Assembly (NCBI GenBank): GCA_009760885.1
Contig: CM019716.1
Location: 4,643,938-4,707,937, forward strand
Reading direction: 5' to 3'
From: Achatina immaculata
Lineage: Eukaryota > Mollusca > Gastropoda > Stylommatophora > Achatinidae
Length of the DNA: 64,000 bases
Part shown: positions 57,401 through 61,964 of the stretch, one piece after another
How the letters are laid out: the number at the start of each line of letters is the position of its first letter
Numbering within the stretch: the first letter of the stretch is position 1
Translations under genes and position numbers: made by a program
Notes under the pieces: generated by a model
What the model was told of the DNA's origin: nothing
The model's database searches: none
Seen by the model: only the letters and a program-made list of their open reading frames with translations

Positions 57401-60400
57401 AATGAGAACTTCCCTCTTTAACCAGTGTTTGAATGGAGCCTGATATTTATGAATGCTCTCCAAATACCCCAGATGCTGTTATCTTTTACTTCTACACAAA
57501 ATAATGAGGCAGCTGCTCTACATATACTGAAGCAAAAAAAGACTGTTAACCTGGATGCTGATGAAGAAGCTGATTTTCCATCATCTTTTCCTGGATGGCT
57601 GACACTCCTTGGTATAGGAGCATCTGTTTTCACAACATCAACCTGACCAAACAAAATCCAACCACCTGTTACATTTCTTGATTACTACAATTTTCATTTT
57701 TTTAAATCTATACAATTTTTATTATCTACAGTATGGACATCCATCTAAAATTCATGTGGAACATTTCTCCATAAATAACATTACTGCATAACAAAGAATG
57801 ATTCATGCACCGAGGAGCCAACAAAATCTGGATCAACAGCTGCAACTTTTTTTTTTTTATGAAACAAGACCAAGAGTGTTATCAGATATAGAAATCATCA
57901 CCACCATGTGCCACCTACAAATGTTATAGGCGCTTTTTTTTAAATGTCAACTGTTCAAAGTAGTTTTTATCCTATATATGCTTTATTTTTTTTATGTTAG
58001 GTAACTCATAACACAAATATTTATAGAACATGTGAGGTTATTCATGCCTTGTAGGATACAACAATTCAACATTTATAGAACATGTGAGGTTATTCATGCC
58101 TTGTAGGATACAACAATTCAACATTTATAGAACATATGAGGTTATTCATGCCTTGTAGGATTCAACATTTATAGAACATAAGAGGTTATTCATGCCTTGT
58201 AGGATTCAACATTTATAGAACATATGAGGTTATTCACATCTTGTAACACACACCACCAATTAAATACATGTGAATCATGTCTTGTACAACACATTTACAG
58301 AACACAGGAAATAATTCAAGTCTTGTAGGATACAACAAGTACAGAACAAATGAGCAAATTTTTATCATGATTTGTGTCTTCTTCTTGTCTAATGTTTATA
58401 TGGTAAGGCAAAAAGGTAAAATCCCCATTTCCATACTATTAAGGCATACTGGGATATGGTGTTAGGCCCATATTTCCAAGACCATCAACACATCTTGATG
58501 TGGTCAGTATCATGCTTGGCCGCATTTACCTTCCTAGACTTTTCTGGTACCCATTTTCAGAGGCTGGGTGGATCCAAGGACCTTTCTGGTGTGGTGGTAC
58601 CAGAAAAAAAAATCTCCACTGCTGGGACTTGAACCTGGTACCTCTGGACTAGTAGACCAAACACCTAACCATTCAGCCAACCAGGTCAAATGTTTATATG
58701 AACTATTTTAATTATTATCAAATTCTTTTGAGTCTCTCTGTACCACTGAATTCAACTCCATGGGGATTGCTTCTGTTATAGCTATGAATGTACCACTGAG
58801 CTCACTTCTAATGGGGGCTGCTTCTGTTATAGCTATGAATGTACCACTGAGCTCACTTCTAATGGGGACTGCTGTTATAAATATGAATGTACCACTGAGC
58901 TCACTTCTAATGGGGACTGCTTCTGTTATAGCTATGAATGTACCACTGAACTCACTTCCAATGGGGACTGATTCTGTTAGAGCTATGAATGTACCACTGA
59001 GCTCACTTCTAATGGGGACTGCTTCTGTTATAGCTATGAATGTACCACTGAGCTCACTTCTAATGGGGGCTGCTTCTGTTATAGCTATGAATGTACCACT
59101 GAACTCACTTCCAATGGGGACTGCTGTTATAAATATGAATGTACCACTGAGCTCACTTCTAATGGGGGCTGCTTCTGTTATAGCTATGAATGTACCACTG
59201 AACTCACTTCCAATGGGGACTGCTGTTATAAATATGAATGTACCACTGAGCTCACTTCTAATGGGGACTGCTTCTGTTAGAGCTATGAATGTACCACTGA
59301 ACTCACTTCCAATGGGGACTGCTTCTGTTAGAGCTATGAATGTACCACTGAACTCACTTCTAATGGGGACTGCTTCTGTTAGAGCTATGTGCCTCAATGA
59401 ATGTACAGTGACTTACCTCCATGGGGACTGCTCCAGATACACTTTGTGATGGTTTGTTCTTGTCATGGACCTTCTCTTGATTTCTGATAACTGATTTCCG
59501 AGCTGGGGAATCATCTGAACCGCTGCCCGAAGAGCCTGACCCAGATGAACTAGAAGATCTAGTTTGCTTCTCTTTAGAAGGAGACCTTGATCTTGATGAT
59601 GATGAGTCAGAGGAATAAGAAGGCTTCCTCTGCCTACTACCACCAGCTGGAGAACTGAGATCTTTATGCTCACTTCTGGCTGGCGCAGGATTTTTCTTCT
59701 CAATGTCCTTTTTATACTTCTGATCTGAAGTCTGAACTTCTGACTCTTTTGACAGTGCACTACTCTTCTCTAATTCAACTTTCTTGCTGCCTGCATCTTT
59801 GCCCATGCTAGTTGCTGGGTCCCTACTTTCTGAGCCTCTGGATCCTTCACGTTGATCATATTTGGCTGGAGGTGCTTCACTCTCTTGTAAGTCAGAGTCT
59901 GGGACTGTTTTATCTTCAGCACAATCTCTGATAGTTACAGAAGATCCTGCTTCTATAACTACCTCATGTGCCTCTAATGCTGCATCAGGTTCTGCCACTG
60001 GTTTATTACATCTAGCTGATGATGACTCTGTCTCTGTGCGTTGTAACTCTTTAGCTGAACTACTGTCAATATCTGGTTGATCTTGAGAGTTAACACTGGC
60101 TCCCCCTCCATCTTTTGTGCTATCTGCTGGCAGTAACACTAGCTCATCCTGCTCTGATCTGCTAGCTGTGGCTTGTGGAGAATGTACAGCTTCACCAAGC
60201 TCTTCTTGCCTTCTCTGACTCTCTTCCAATTCTGCTCCTGCTTTTGTAGATGCTTTTTTTCTCCACCTTCTCTTCTGAACACCAGATTCACCAACACGTT
60301 CCTCTCTATCCGACTTCTTGTTTTTGTCACCACCACTGTCACGAGGCAATTCTTCTTCTTGTGCTTGATCTGTTGTTTTGAGAGCAGTGCTTGAGCGTCT

Positions 60401-60650
60401 GCTAGATCGTCGAGTGGGCATCTCAGGAGATACCATCTGAGGCGACCTTGATCCAGACCTTGAGCTAGAGTTGGTTCTACGTCTCTGCTTCTTCTTGGGC
60501 ATGACCTCCTCTGGAGATGACGGCGATGATGACCTTGACCCTTTTCTACCATGCTGGCCTCCACGTCTGCCACCACCTCTTTTGGCTCTCCCTCTAGCAG
60601 ACTGGCCCCTACCACTTCGAGAAGACTTTTCAGGTGTAGGAGAACGAGAG
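30346..60650 (-). CDS. ACIN1: Acinus (apoptotic chromatin condensation inducer), 3' part of gene (14 exons)
   Basis: Acinus is a nuclear RNA-binding protein that joins RNPS1 and SAP18 in the ASAP complex, associates with the exon junction complex and influences splicing and apoptosis (family knowledge). Fourteen minus-strand exons (listed separately) join in perfect phase to 3049 nt, about 1015 codons, ending TAA at 30346-30348. In order they give an RS/K/R-rich region, a KRKWGSK block, a conserved acidic linker, the RRM ([20 protein letters not shown] ... [14 protein letters not shown]), a long E/K/R-rich helix, the RNPS1/SAP18-binding motif ([20 protein letters not shown]) and an RS tail. 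The human protein is about 1340 residues from memory, so the SAP-domain N-terminus lies to the right of the window. Identity is very secure. Confidence 0.94.
30898..30996 (-). CDS. ACIN1: ACIN1 exon m
   Basis: The exon has 33 codons in phase 0 ([20 protein letters not shown] and onward), between acceptor GACTCAG (ending 30997) and donor GTATGT (from 30897). It is a highly charged helix following the RSB motif, as in the family. Confidence 0.92.
31085..31262. repeat. Minisatellite, ~30-bp unit, ~6 copies
   Basis: The unit is TTTACTACAATATTCACAAA then AACAGTATCA. It lies in the ACIN1 intron between exons l and m. Confidence 0.9.
31608..31711 (-). CDS. ACIN1: ACIN1 exon l (RNPS1/SAP18-binding motif)
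   Basis: The acceptor TTTTCAG ends at 31712 and the donor GTCAGT begins at 31607. The exon encodes [20 protein letters not shown] then PLTEEQ, the near-invariant RSB motif through which acinus binds RNPS1 and SAP18 in the ASAP complex. All recognisable core residues are intact. Confidence 0.95.
31801..32522. mobile_element. piggyBac-type MITE with intact inverted ends
   Basis: 722 bp bounded by TTAACTCATTCCCTGC (31801-31816) and its exact complement (32507-32522). The pairing continues to 22 bp with one mismatch. TTAA at both tips is the piggyBac signature. The interior is related to the MITE at 42525-43229 (GGGGTATAGTTGGAAAAGTG, GTCTGGATCTACTTGT) and has no coding capacity; the 132-codon minus-strand frame inside is spurious. 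Confidence 0.92.
32880..33617 (+). mobile_element. LINE fragment with internal insertion
   Basis: Copy of the common [14 protein letters not shown] at 32886-32915, about 125 bp of foreign sequence, then [49 protein letters not shown] and the shared 3' terminus at 33605-33620. Frames are broken. Confidence 0.8.
33774..33907 (-). CDS. ACIN1: ACIN1 exon k (RS segment)
   Basis: The acceptor ATAACAG ends at 33908 and the donor GTTTGC begins at 33773. The exon encodes [20 protein letters not shown] followed by a Lys/Arg/Glu-rich stretch. It joins exon j through a split Arg codon and exon l through a split Asp codon. Confidence 0.88.
33908..34635 (-). other. ACIN1 intron between exons j and k, part nearest exon k
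   Basis: Homopolymer-rich, with a G9 run near 34525 and an A15 run near 34338. No element recognised. Confidence 0.5.
34636..35950. repeat. Exon-edge-derived minisatellite, 67-78-bp unit, ~18 copies
   Basis: The unit on the plus strand is ACTGAATCTTGTGACCAGAG, then ATTRTAAAGACTTTCCCCAC, then AACCAAACTAACAATAAAC, with a TGTTTGTTACCAC block in the left copies only. The array abuts ACIN1 exon j. The exon's last bases (CGTGACATCTGCTGAATCTTGT on plus, read across the donor) match the unit's CATGACATAGACTGAATCTTGT segment at 18 of 22 positions. The outermost left copy (CTCACCATGGCATCTGCT) matches the exon edge CTCACCGTGACATCTGCT at 16 of 18. Confidence 0.93.
35969..36231 (-). CDS. ACIN1: ACIN1 exon j (charged helix)
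   Basis: The acceptor CTGTGCAG ends at 36232 and the donor GTGAGA begins at 35968. The exon encodes [20 protein letters not shown], then a long Lys/Glu/Arg helix and [14 protein letters not shown], the last matching acinus's REWDRDKV-like block. An 1.3-kb minisatellite starts immediately inside the intron. Confidence 0.93.
36236..36354. repeat. Short AT-rich tandem repeat
   Basis: Imperfect units of ACAAACTTACATTTACACAC plus AAACTTTTCTATA. The array continues at 38202-38265 and is split by the rDNA-headed insertion. Confidence 0.85.
36343..36354. repeat. Target-site duplication, left copy
   Basis: ACTTTTCTATAC, identical to 38202-38213, flanking the insertion at 36355-38201. The local repeat contains a related motif, so chance similarity at the ends is possible. 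Confidence 0.7.
37565..37777 (-). pseudogene. 18S rRNA 5' fragment (pseudogene)
   Basis: The minus strand starts TGTCTGGTTGATCCTGTCAG (canonical TACCTGGTTGATCCTGCCAG). It continues through CCATGCATGTCTAAGTTCAC, GGCTCATTAAATCAGT, GATGACACGATCCTACTTGG and GCGCTTTTATTAGTTCAAAA. About 9 nt after CAGTAGTC are missing, and many changes are C-to-T or G-to-A at CpG sites (for example CGCGGG to CATGG). The homology stops abruptly at 37565, so this cannot be a working rRNA gene. Confidence 0.95.
37778..38201 (-). other. Likely rDNA 5' external transcribed spacer remnant
   Basis: GC-richer than its surroundings and joined directly to base 1 of the 18S fragment (…GGTTCGGTGAAGAGAGC on minus). It is identified by position only; spacer sequences are not conserved enough to recognise. 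Confidence 0.6.
38202..38213. repeat. Target-site duplication, right copy
   Basis: ACTTTTCTATAC, identical to 36343-36354. Confidence 0.7.
38770..40540 (+). pseudogene. piggyBac transposase pseudogene
   Basis: Plus-strand traces in several frames: [67 protein letters not shown] (first catalytic Asp region), [30 protein letters not shown] (second Asp region) and a C-terminal Cys-rich end [14 protein letters not shown] near 40455-40497. The order matches PGBD/piggyBac transposases. Stops and frameshifts occur throughout (for example near 39302, 39490, 39810), so it is inactive. Confidence 0.88.
40586..42205. repeat. Tandem repeat split by a LINE (~52-60-bp unit)
   Basis: The unit is CCTTTTCATGTCTTGTATAT then ATATTCTGTACACGTTTTTA. 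About 1.5 copies lie at 40586-40663 and about 8 at 41770-42205. The LINE at 40664-41769 interrupts the array. Confidence 0.93.
40664..41769. mobile_element. LINE with 5' inversion (twin-priming structure)
   Basis: 41232-41769 is plus strand: [15 protein letters not shown] through [40 protein letters not shown] and the family 3' terminus. 40664-41231 is the preceding part of the same element in reverse: [64 protein letters not shown]. The two parts meet head to head at about 41231 with only the IAKAA-FK region shared. This is the longest open LINE copy here (219 codons at 41091-41750). Confidence 0.92.
42322..42524. repeat. Direct repeat of ~50 bp flanking unique sequence
   Basis: GTGCAAAAAGTGATTATATT ... 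GAGGAATTCCAAATATCAT occurs at 42322-42372 and 42481-42524. The second copy is cut by the MITE insertion at TTAA 42525. Confidence 0.85.
42525..43229. mobile_element. piggyBac-type MITE
   Basis: The element is 705 bp, from TTAACTCTTTCTGTGCG (42525-42541) to CGCACGGAAAGAGTTAA (43213-43229); the inverted ends match at 16 of 17. The interior is shared with the copies at 6144 and 43408. Confidence 0.92.
43408..44108. mobile_element. piggyBac-type MITE, right end mutated
   Basis: It starts TTAAACTCTTTCTATGCC and ends GGCCCAGGAAGAGATAA (TTAA changed to ATAA). The interior is closely similar to the copy at 6144-6823. Confidence 0.85.
44235..44444 (-). other. ACIN1 intron next to exon i
   Basis: AT-rich with an A14 run; nothing else recognised. 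Confidence 0.5.
44445..44552 (-). CDS. ACIN1: ACIN1 exon i (RRM, second half)
   Basis: The acceptor CTCATAG ends at 44553 and the donor GTAAGA begins at 44444; 36 codons in phase 0. The exon encodes [20 protein letters not shown] and [15 protein letters not shown], completing the RRM (A-x-x-T/A-R-x-ALHG-x-x-WPQSNPK is diagnostic of acinus). Confidence 0.95.
45005..45195 (-). mobile_element. SINE copy, tail half
   Basis: The minus strand shares the core (GATACTGGCCACATCG-like near 45095) and tail (ATGGAAAATGAGGATTTTAC) with the SINE at 58409-58690. The tRNA head is absent, and the 3' tip is next to an A21 run. Confidence 0.7.
45385..45655. repeat. Exon-edge-derived tandem repeat, ~75-97-bp unit, ~3.5 copies
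   Basis: On plus the unit is AATCAGAAAGTGTAACTCAC, then AATTCAGAGCTCATCTCTGT, then a TAACAYTAACATAAAGAACT block. The last partial unit runs directly into ACIN1 exon h, so the true donor (GTGAGTTACACTTTCTGAT on minus) is repeated at about 45572 and 45477, with a diverged copy at 45402. Confidence 0.95.
45651..45886 (-). CDS. ACIN1: ACIN1 exon h (RRM, first half)
   Basis: The acceptor ATTGACAG ends at 45887 and the donor GTGAGT begins at 45650. The exon encodes [10 protein letters not shown], a Pro-rich linker, then [20 protein letters not shown] and [15 protein letters not shown], the first strand-helix-strand part of the acinus RRM. The donor-side sequence is repeated three more times in the intron. 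Confidence 0.95.
46168..46530 (-). mobile_element. 5'-truncated LINE fragment
   Basis: Minus-strand copy of the common LINE: the complement of CATCCTTCCAGTGCCATTAA marks its 3' end. The KCLRK-like and KLDSF-like region near 46480-46520 marks its truncated start. Frames are broken. Confidence 0.8.
46531..47823 (-). other. ACIN1 intron between exons g and h, middle part
   Basis: A (GT)n-G11 tract lies near 46790-46812. Otherwise I recognise no exon or element. Confidence 0.5.
47824..48070 (-). CDS. ACIN1: ACIN1 exon g
   Basis: The acceptor CCACAG ends at 48071 and the donor GTAAGG begins at 47823. The exon encodes a Glu/Lys-rich linker ([20 protein letters not shown] ... [19 protein letters not shown]). 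The final G joins exon h as a Glu codon. It is disordered sequence between the conserved linker and the RRM. Confidence 0.85.
48071..48675 (-). other. ACIN1 intron between exons f and g
   Basis: Unique AT-rich sequence with a short (AAAC)n run near 48250; nothing else seen. Confidence 0.5.
48676..48804 (-). CDS. ACIN1: ACIN1 exon f
   Basis: The exon has 43 codons, phase 0 on both sides; the acceptor ACATTCAG ends at 48805 and the donor GTAATG begins at 48675. It encodes [20 protein letters not shown] and an acidic linker that continues the family's S-LK-x-LIPDIK-like block. Confidence 0.85.
49126..49271 (-). CDS. ACIN1: ACIN1 exon e (KRKWG block)
   Basis: The acceptor TTGAGCAG ends at 49272 and the donor GTAATG begins at 49125. 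The exon encodes an acidic/basic lead and then [13 protein letters not shown] ... [11 protein letters not shown], matching acinus's conserved R-K/R-x-W-G ... S-I-S/T-D-x-LK segment upstream of the RRM. Confidence 0.88.
49272..50549 (-). other. ACIN1 intron between exons d and e
   Basis: No tandem array or element recognised, unusual for this window. Confidence 0.5.
50550..50622 (-). CDS. ACIN1: ACIN1 exon d (73 nt)
   Basis: The acceptor TTGTGCAG ends at 50623 and the donor GTAAAA begins at 50549. The exon encodes [20 protein letters not shown] and a Pro/Gly end, leaving one base that joins exon e as an Ala codon. The preceding intron (about 5.8 kb) carries the Tc1-like element. Confidence 0.75.
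50623..52971 (-). other. ACIN1 intron between exons c and d, right end through middle
   Basis: It contains a triplicated 41-bp unit at 51080-51195 (GATTTGATGTTTCACTTCTC then ATCGTGAGGACRGAGGCCC). The rest is AT-rich with no recognisable exon. Confidence 0.6.
51080..51195. repeat. Tandem triplication, ~41-bp unit
   Basis: Three copies of TGATGTTTCACTTCTCATCG then TGAGGACGGAGGCCCTGATT with few changes. Confidence 0.9.
52972..54015 (-). mobile_element. LINE fragment, ~1.0 kb
   Basis: The longest uninterrupted copy of the common LINE in the window. On minus: [16 protein letters not shown], a [16 protein letters not shown] block, [74 protein letters not shown], then the 3' terminus GCGGCATGGGAAGGATGTAA with a second GATGTAAG. 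Frameshifts and stops make it inactive. Confidence 0.88.
54016..54686 (-). other. ACIN1 intron, between LINE and Tc1-like element
   Basis: A-rich and T-rich runs; no element recognised. Confidence 0.5.
54687..56182 (+). mobile_element. Tc1-like DNA transposon, inactive
   Basis: TA at 54687-54688 and 56181-56182 brackets 1492 bp. The inverted ends begin CTGTCCAAAAAAA and continue with GAAACGC/GAAACACG. Transposase traces: [10 protein letters not shown] near 55044; [24 protein letters not shown]-like [17 protein letters not shown] (first Asp, 55419-55465); [31 protein letters not shown] (second Asp, near 55693); [18 protein letters not shown] (Glu). A frameshift near 55080-55250 and an in-frame TAA at 55679-55681 inactivate it. 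The D-D-E residues themselves are preserved. It lies in the ACIN1 intron between exons c and d. Confidence 0.93.
56447..56501 (-). CDS. ACIN1: ACIN1 exon c (55 nt)
   Basis: The acceptor CTGTCAG ends at 56502 and the donor GTAGGG begins at 56446. The exon encodes [18 protein letters not shown]. It is supported by matching phases (2 in, 0 out) and acceptable splice sites, with no recognised domain. Confidence 0.7.
56502..57129 (-). other. ACIN1 intron between exons b and c, left part
   Basis: Contains a diffuse A/C-rich repeat (AAACAGCMTACAAGCAGAAC, 56820-56900). Nothing coding seen. Confidence 0.5.
57130..57412. repeat. Minisatellite, ~44-bp unit, ~6.5 copies
   Basis: The unit is TTTCTCAGATTTTCTAATGA then GTACTTGGCTCTTTCCAT. 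Confidence 0.92.
57551..57642 (-). CDS. ACIN1: ACIN1 exon b
   Basis: The acceptor TTGGTCAG ends at 57643 and the donor GTTAAC begins at 57550. The exon encodes [18 protein letters not shown] and a Ser-rich end, leaving AG of a Ser codon completed by exon c. Phases agree on both sides. Confidence 0.8.
57643..58014 (-). other. ACIN1 intron between exons a and b, part nearest exon b
   Basis: Unique AT-rich sequence; nothing recognised. Confidence 0.5.
58015..58245. repeat. Minisatellite, ~45-58-bp unit, ~5 copies
   Basis: The unit is ATTTATAGAACATRTGAGGT then TATTCATGCCTTGTAGGATT, with or without CAACAATTC. Confidence 0.92.
58409..58690 (-). mobile_element. tRNA-derived SINE, essentially full length
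   Basis: On minus: A box TTGGCTGAATGGTTAGG, B box AGGTTCAAGTCCCAGC about 35 bp later, an A run, then a body. The body carries GGGTACC and the core AAGCATGATACTGACCACA, and the 3' tail ends in TTTTACCTTTTT. It is the reference copy for the fragments at 505 and 45005. Confidence 0.88.
58740..59405. repeat. Exon-edge-derived minisatellite, 51/48-bp unit, ~13 copies
   Basis: On plus the unit is ATGAATGTACCACTGAGCTC, then ACTTCTAATGGGGACTGCTT, then CTGTTATAGCT. A 48-bp form lacks three bases. It abuts ACIN1 exon a, whose edge reads GAATGTACAGTGACTTACCT then CCATGGGGACTGCTCCAG. The outermost left copy (ACTCCATGGGGATTGCTTCT) keeps the exon's CCATGGGGA. On minus, each unit carries a GTGAG or near-GTGAG donor-like core where the exon has its donor GTAAG. 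The frame is open on both strands (229 codons each) because both unit lengths are multiples of 3. Confidence 0.95.
59417..60650 (-). CDS. ACIN1: ACIN1 exon a (large RS/K-rich exon)
   Basis: On the minus strand the acceptor TTTCAG precedes 60650 and the donor GTAAGT follows 59417. About 411 codons are low-complexity: [16 protein letters not shown] at the start, [32 protein letters not shown] in the middle, then [20 protein letters not shown] and DDSPARKS near the end. The composition is typical of acinus between its SAP domain and RRM. It leaves in phase 0 after VPME. The intron beyond its donor begins with a minisatellite derived from this exon edge. Confidence 0.9.
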
Positions 60651-61010
60651 CTGAAAGTACACAAGGTTAAATACAAATCAAATATTAGAAAAAAATAAAC
60701 CTGTCATTACATGTTATCTTACAGTAATTTTGGATTGTTCAGGAGGACTCCATGAATGAAATAATATCTTTATTATCAGCTTGGAGGGGGTAAGATGAAA
60801 CAGAAAATGGAAGTTACAGAGATACAGTTTTGGAGAGAGTAAAATATACAATTAAATTCTCTGACAAGTTACAAAACATGGAAACTTAAAACTATTAGGA
60901 AAAAAGTTTTTAAAAAATCTTTGAATGTTAGAATGTCATAATCTGATAATCACTAGGAAAACTCAGAAAAAGAGGAGAATAAATGTATAAACTATGTATA
61001 ACTTATACTG
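60651..61010 (-). other. ACIN1 intron right of exon a
   Basis: AT-rich unique sequence; no exon recognised before the window end. The next upstream ACIN1 exon must be beyond 64000 or unrecognisable. Confidence 0.5.
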
Positions 61011-61014
61011 GTAA

Positions 61015-61260
61015 AACTGGCCTTAGATTAGGGGACCGCATGCAGAAACATCTGTGCGATATCGCCCAGCATGCTTTGAAACAGTCCTGGATCATTTCAA
61101 TGGCCCCAACCACAGAGGTAAATCTGACTTTCTGGTAACAGCCATCAAATAATGTCACACAGATGATAGAAGCCACCTAGCACTTTAGAACCACTACATT
61201 CAGGAATATGGGATGCTGGAACCATATGGCTTGAACTCATTCAGCTACACCTAACATTCT
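61015..61260 (+). mobile_element. Penelope-like element trace (GIY-YIG endonuclease end)
   Basis: Plus-strand fragments TGLRLGDRMQKHLCDI, then DHFNGPNHRGKSDFLVTAIK and, after two stops, HYIQEYGMLEPYGLNSFSY. They resemble the GxxRLxxRxxxH ... HFNxPxH ... LxxxGxNxxxxF layout that ends Penelope-like element proteins. Stops and a shift show decay, and no RT part is visible. The recognition is by pattern only. Confidence 0.6.
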
Positions 61261-61349
61261 CCTCTTTCACAATCCCTCCCCACTAAGTTCCACTCCCTTC
61301 TCACTTGTTACACATAGTTCAGAACCTCCTCACAACATCACATTACAAC

Positions 61350-61762
61350 CACTCTTACATCTTTCCCGTGCTGCTAAACGTTACATAGGGCCCGCATGGT
61401 AGTTCACCAAGATTTTCTGTCTTCGATGAGTTTTTCAATCTCATCTTCTTTTTCTGATCATCGATGAGACAGGTTGTTGTTTGCTCATCTGTCTTATCTC
61501 TGCATTGTTCTTTAATTCATTCCACTTTATACCAAGTATTTTCCTTAGGCATTAAAGAAATAGACAAGAAATTCTTGTCTATTTCTTTAGTTGTTTTCCA
61601 GCTTTCACATGCATAAATAAGGGTGGATATTACATTTGAATTGAATAAACTTAACTTGATTTTTGTGCTTATAACGTTTGAATGCCATATGTTCTCAAGA
61701 ATCTTGAAGGTCAATTCTGCTTTTGCAATTCGAATTCTAACTTGCCTTTCTGGTGTCAACCA
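61350..61762 (-). mobile_element. LINE fragment with internal palindrome
   Basis: Minus-strand copy of the common LINE: 3' terminus complement of ACATCTTTCCCGTGCTGCTA near 61360, and IRIAKAELTFKILENIWHSN at the other end. An inverted repeat at 61553-61589 replaces part of the KCLRK/KLDSF region. Confidence 0.85.
61553..61589. repeat. Perfect palindrome, 18-bp arms, 1-bp spacer
   Basis: TAAAGAAATAGACAAGAA (61553-61570) and its exact complement (61572-61589). Other copies of this LINE have only the right arm, so the left arm is a new inverted copy. Confidence 0.92.
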
Positions 61763-61964
61763 GAAAACAACCCCTCTACACCAACTATAATTGCCTATTT
61801 CCCCAACTATAATCGCCTATTTCACCTTCTCCCGAATAGATTACCACTATATCACTCTCTCTTCCCTCCATGGTTTCCCCACCCACCGCCCTCAGTTACG
61901 ATCCACCTATCACACATCATAAGTCTCCATTTAAATACTCTCTATACTCCACTATGTATTTTGC

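Noticed and set aside
58620..58690. A functional tRNA gene on the minus strand
   Set aside because: A and B boxes are present, but the sequence is joined to a SINE body and tail and does not fold into an evident intact cloverleaf.
58708..59449. Open frames of 229 codons on both strands over the array beside ACIN1 exon a
   Set aside because: Both unit lengths (51 and 48 bp) are multiples of 3 and contain no stop in these frames. Read-through from exon a is in another frame and stops in the first unit, so I do not call them coding.
59862..60615. Several frames of 70-160 codons overlapping ACIN1 exon a
   Set aside because: They are shadow frames of the Ser/Arg/Glu-rich exon; the acinus frame has the splice sites and composition.
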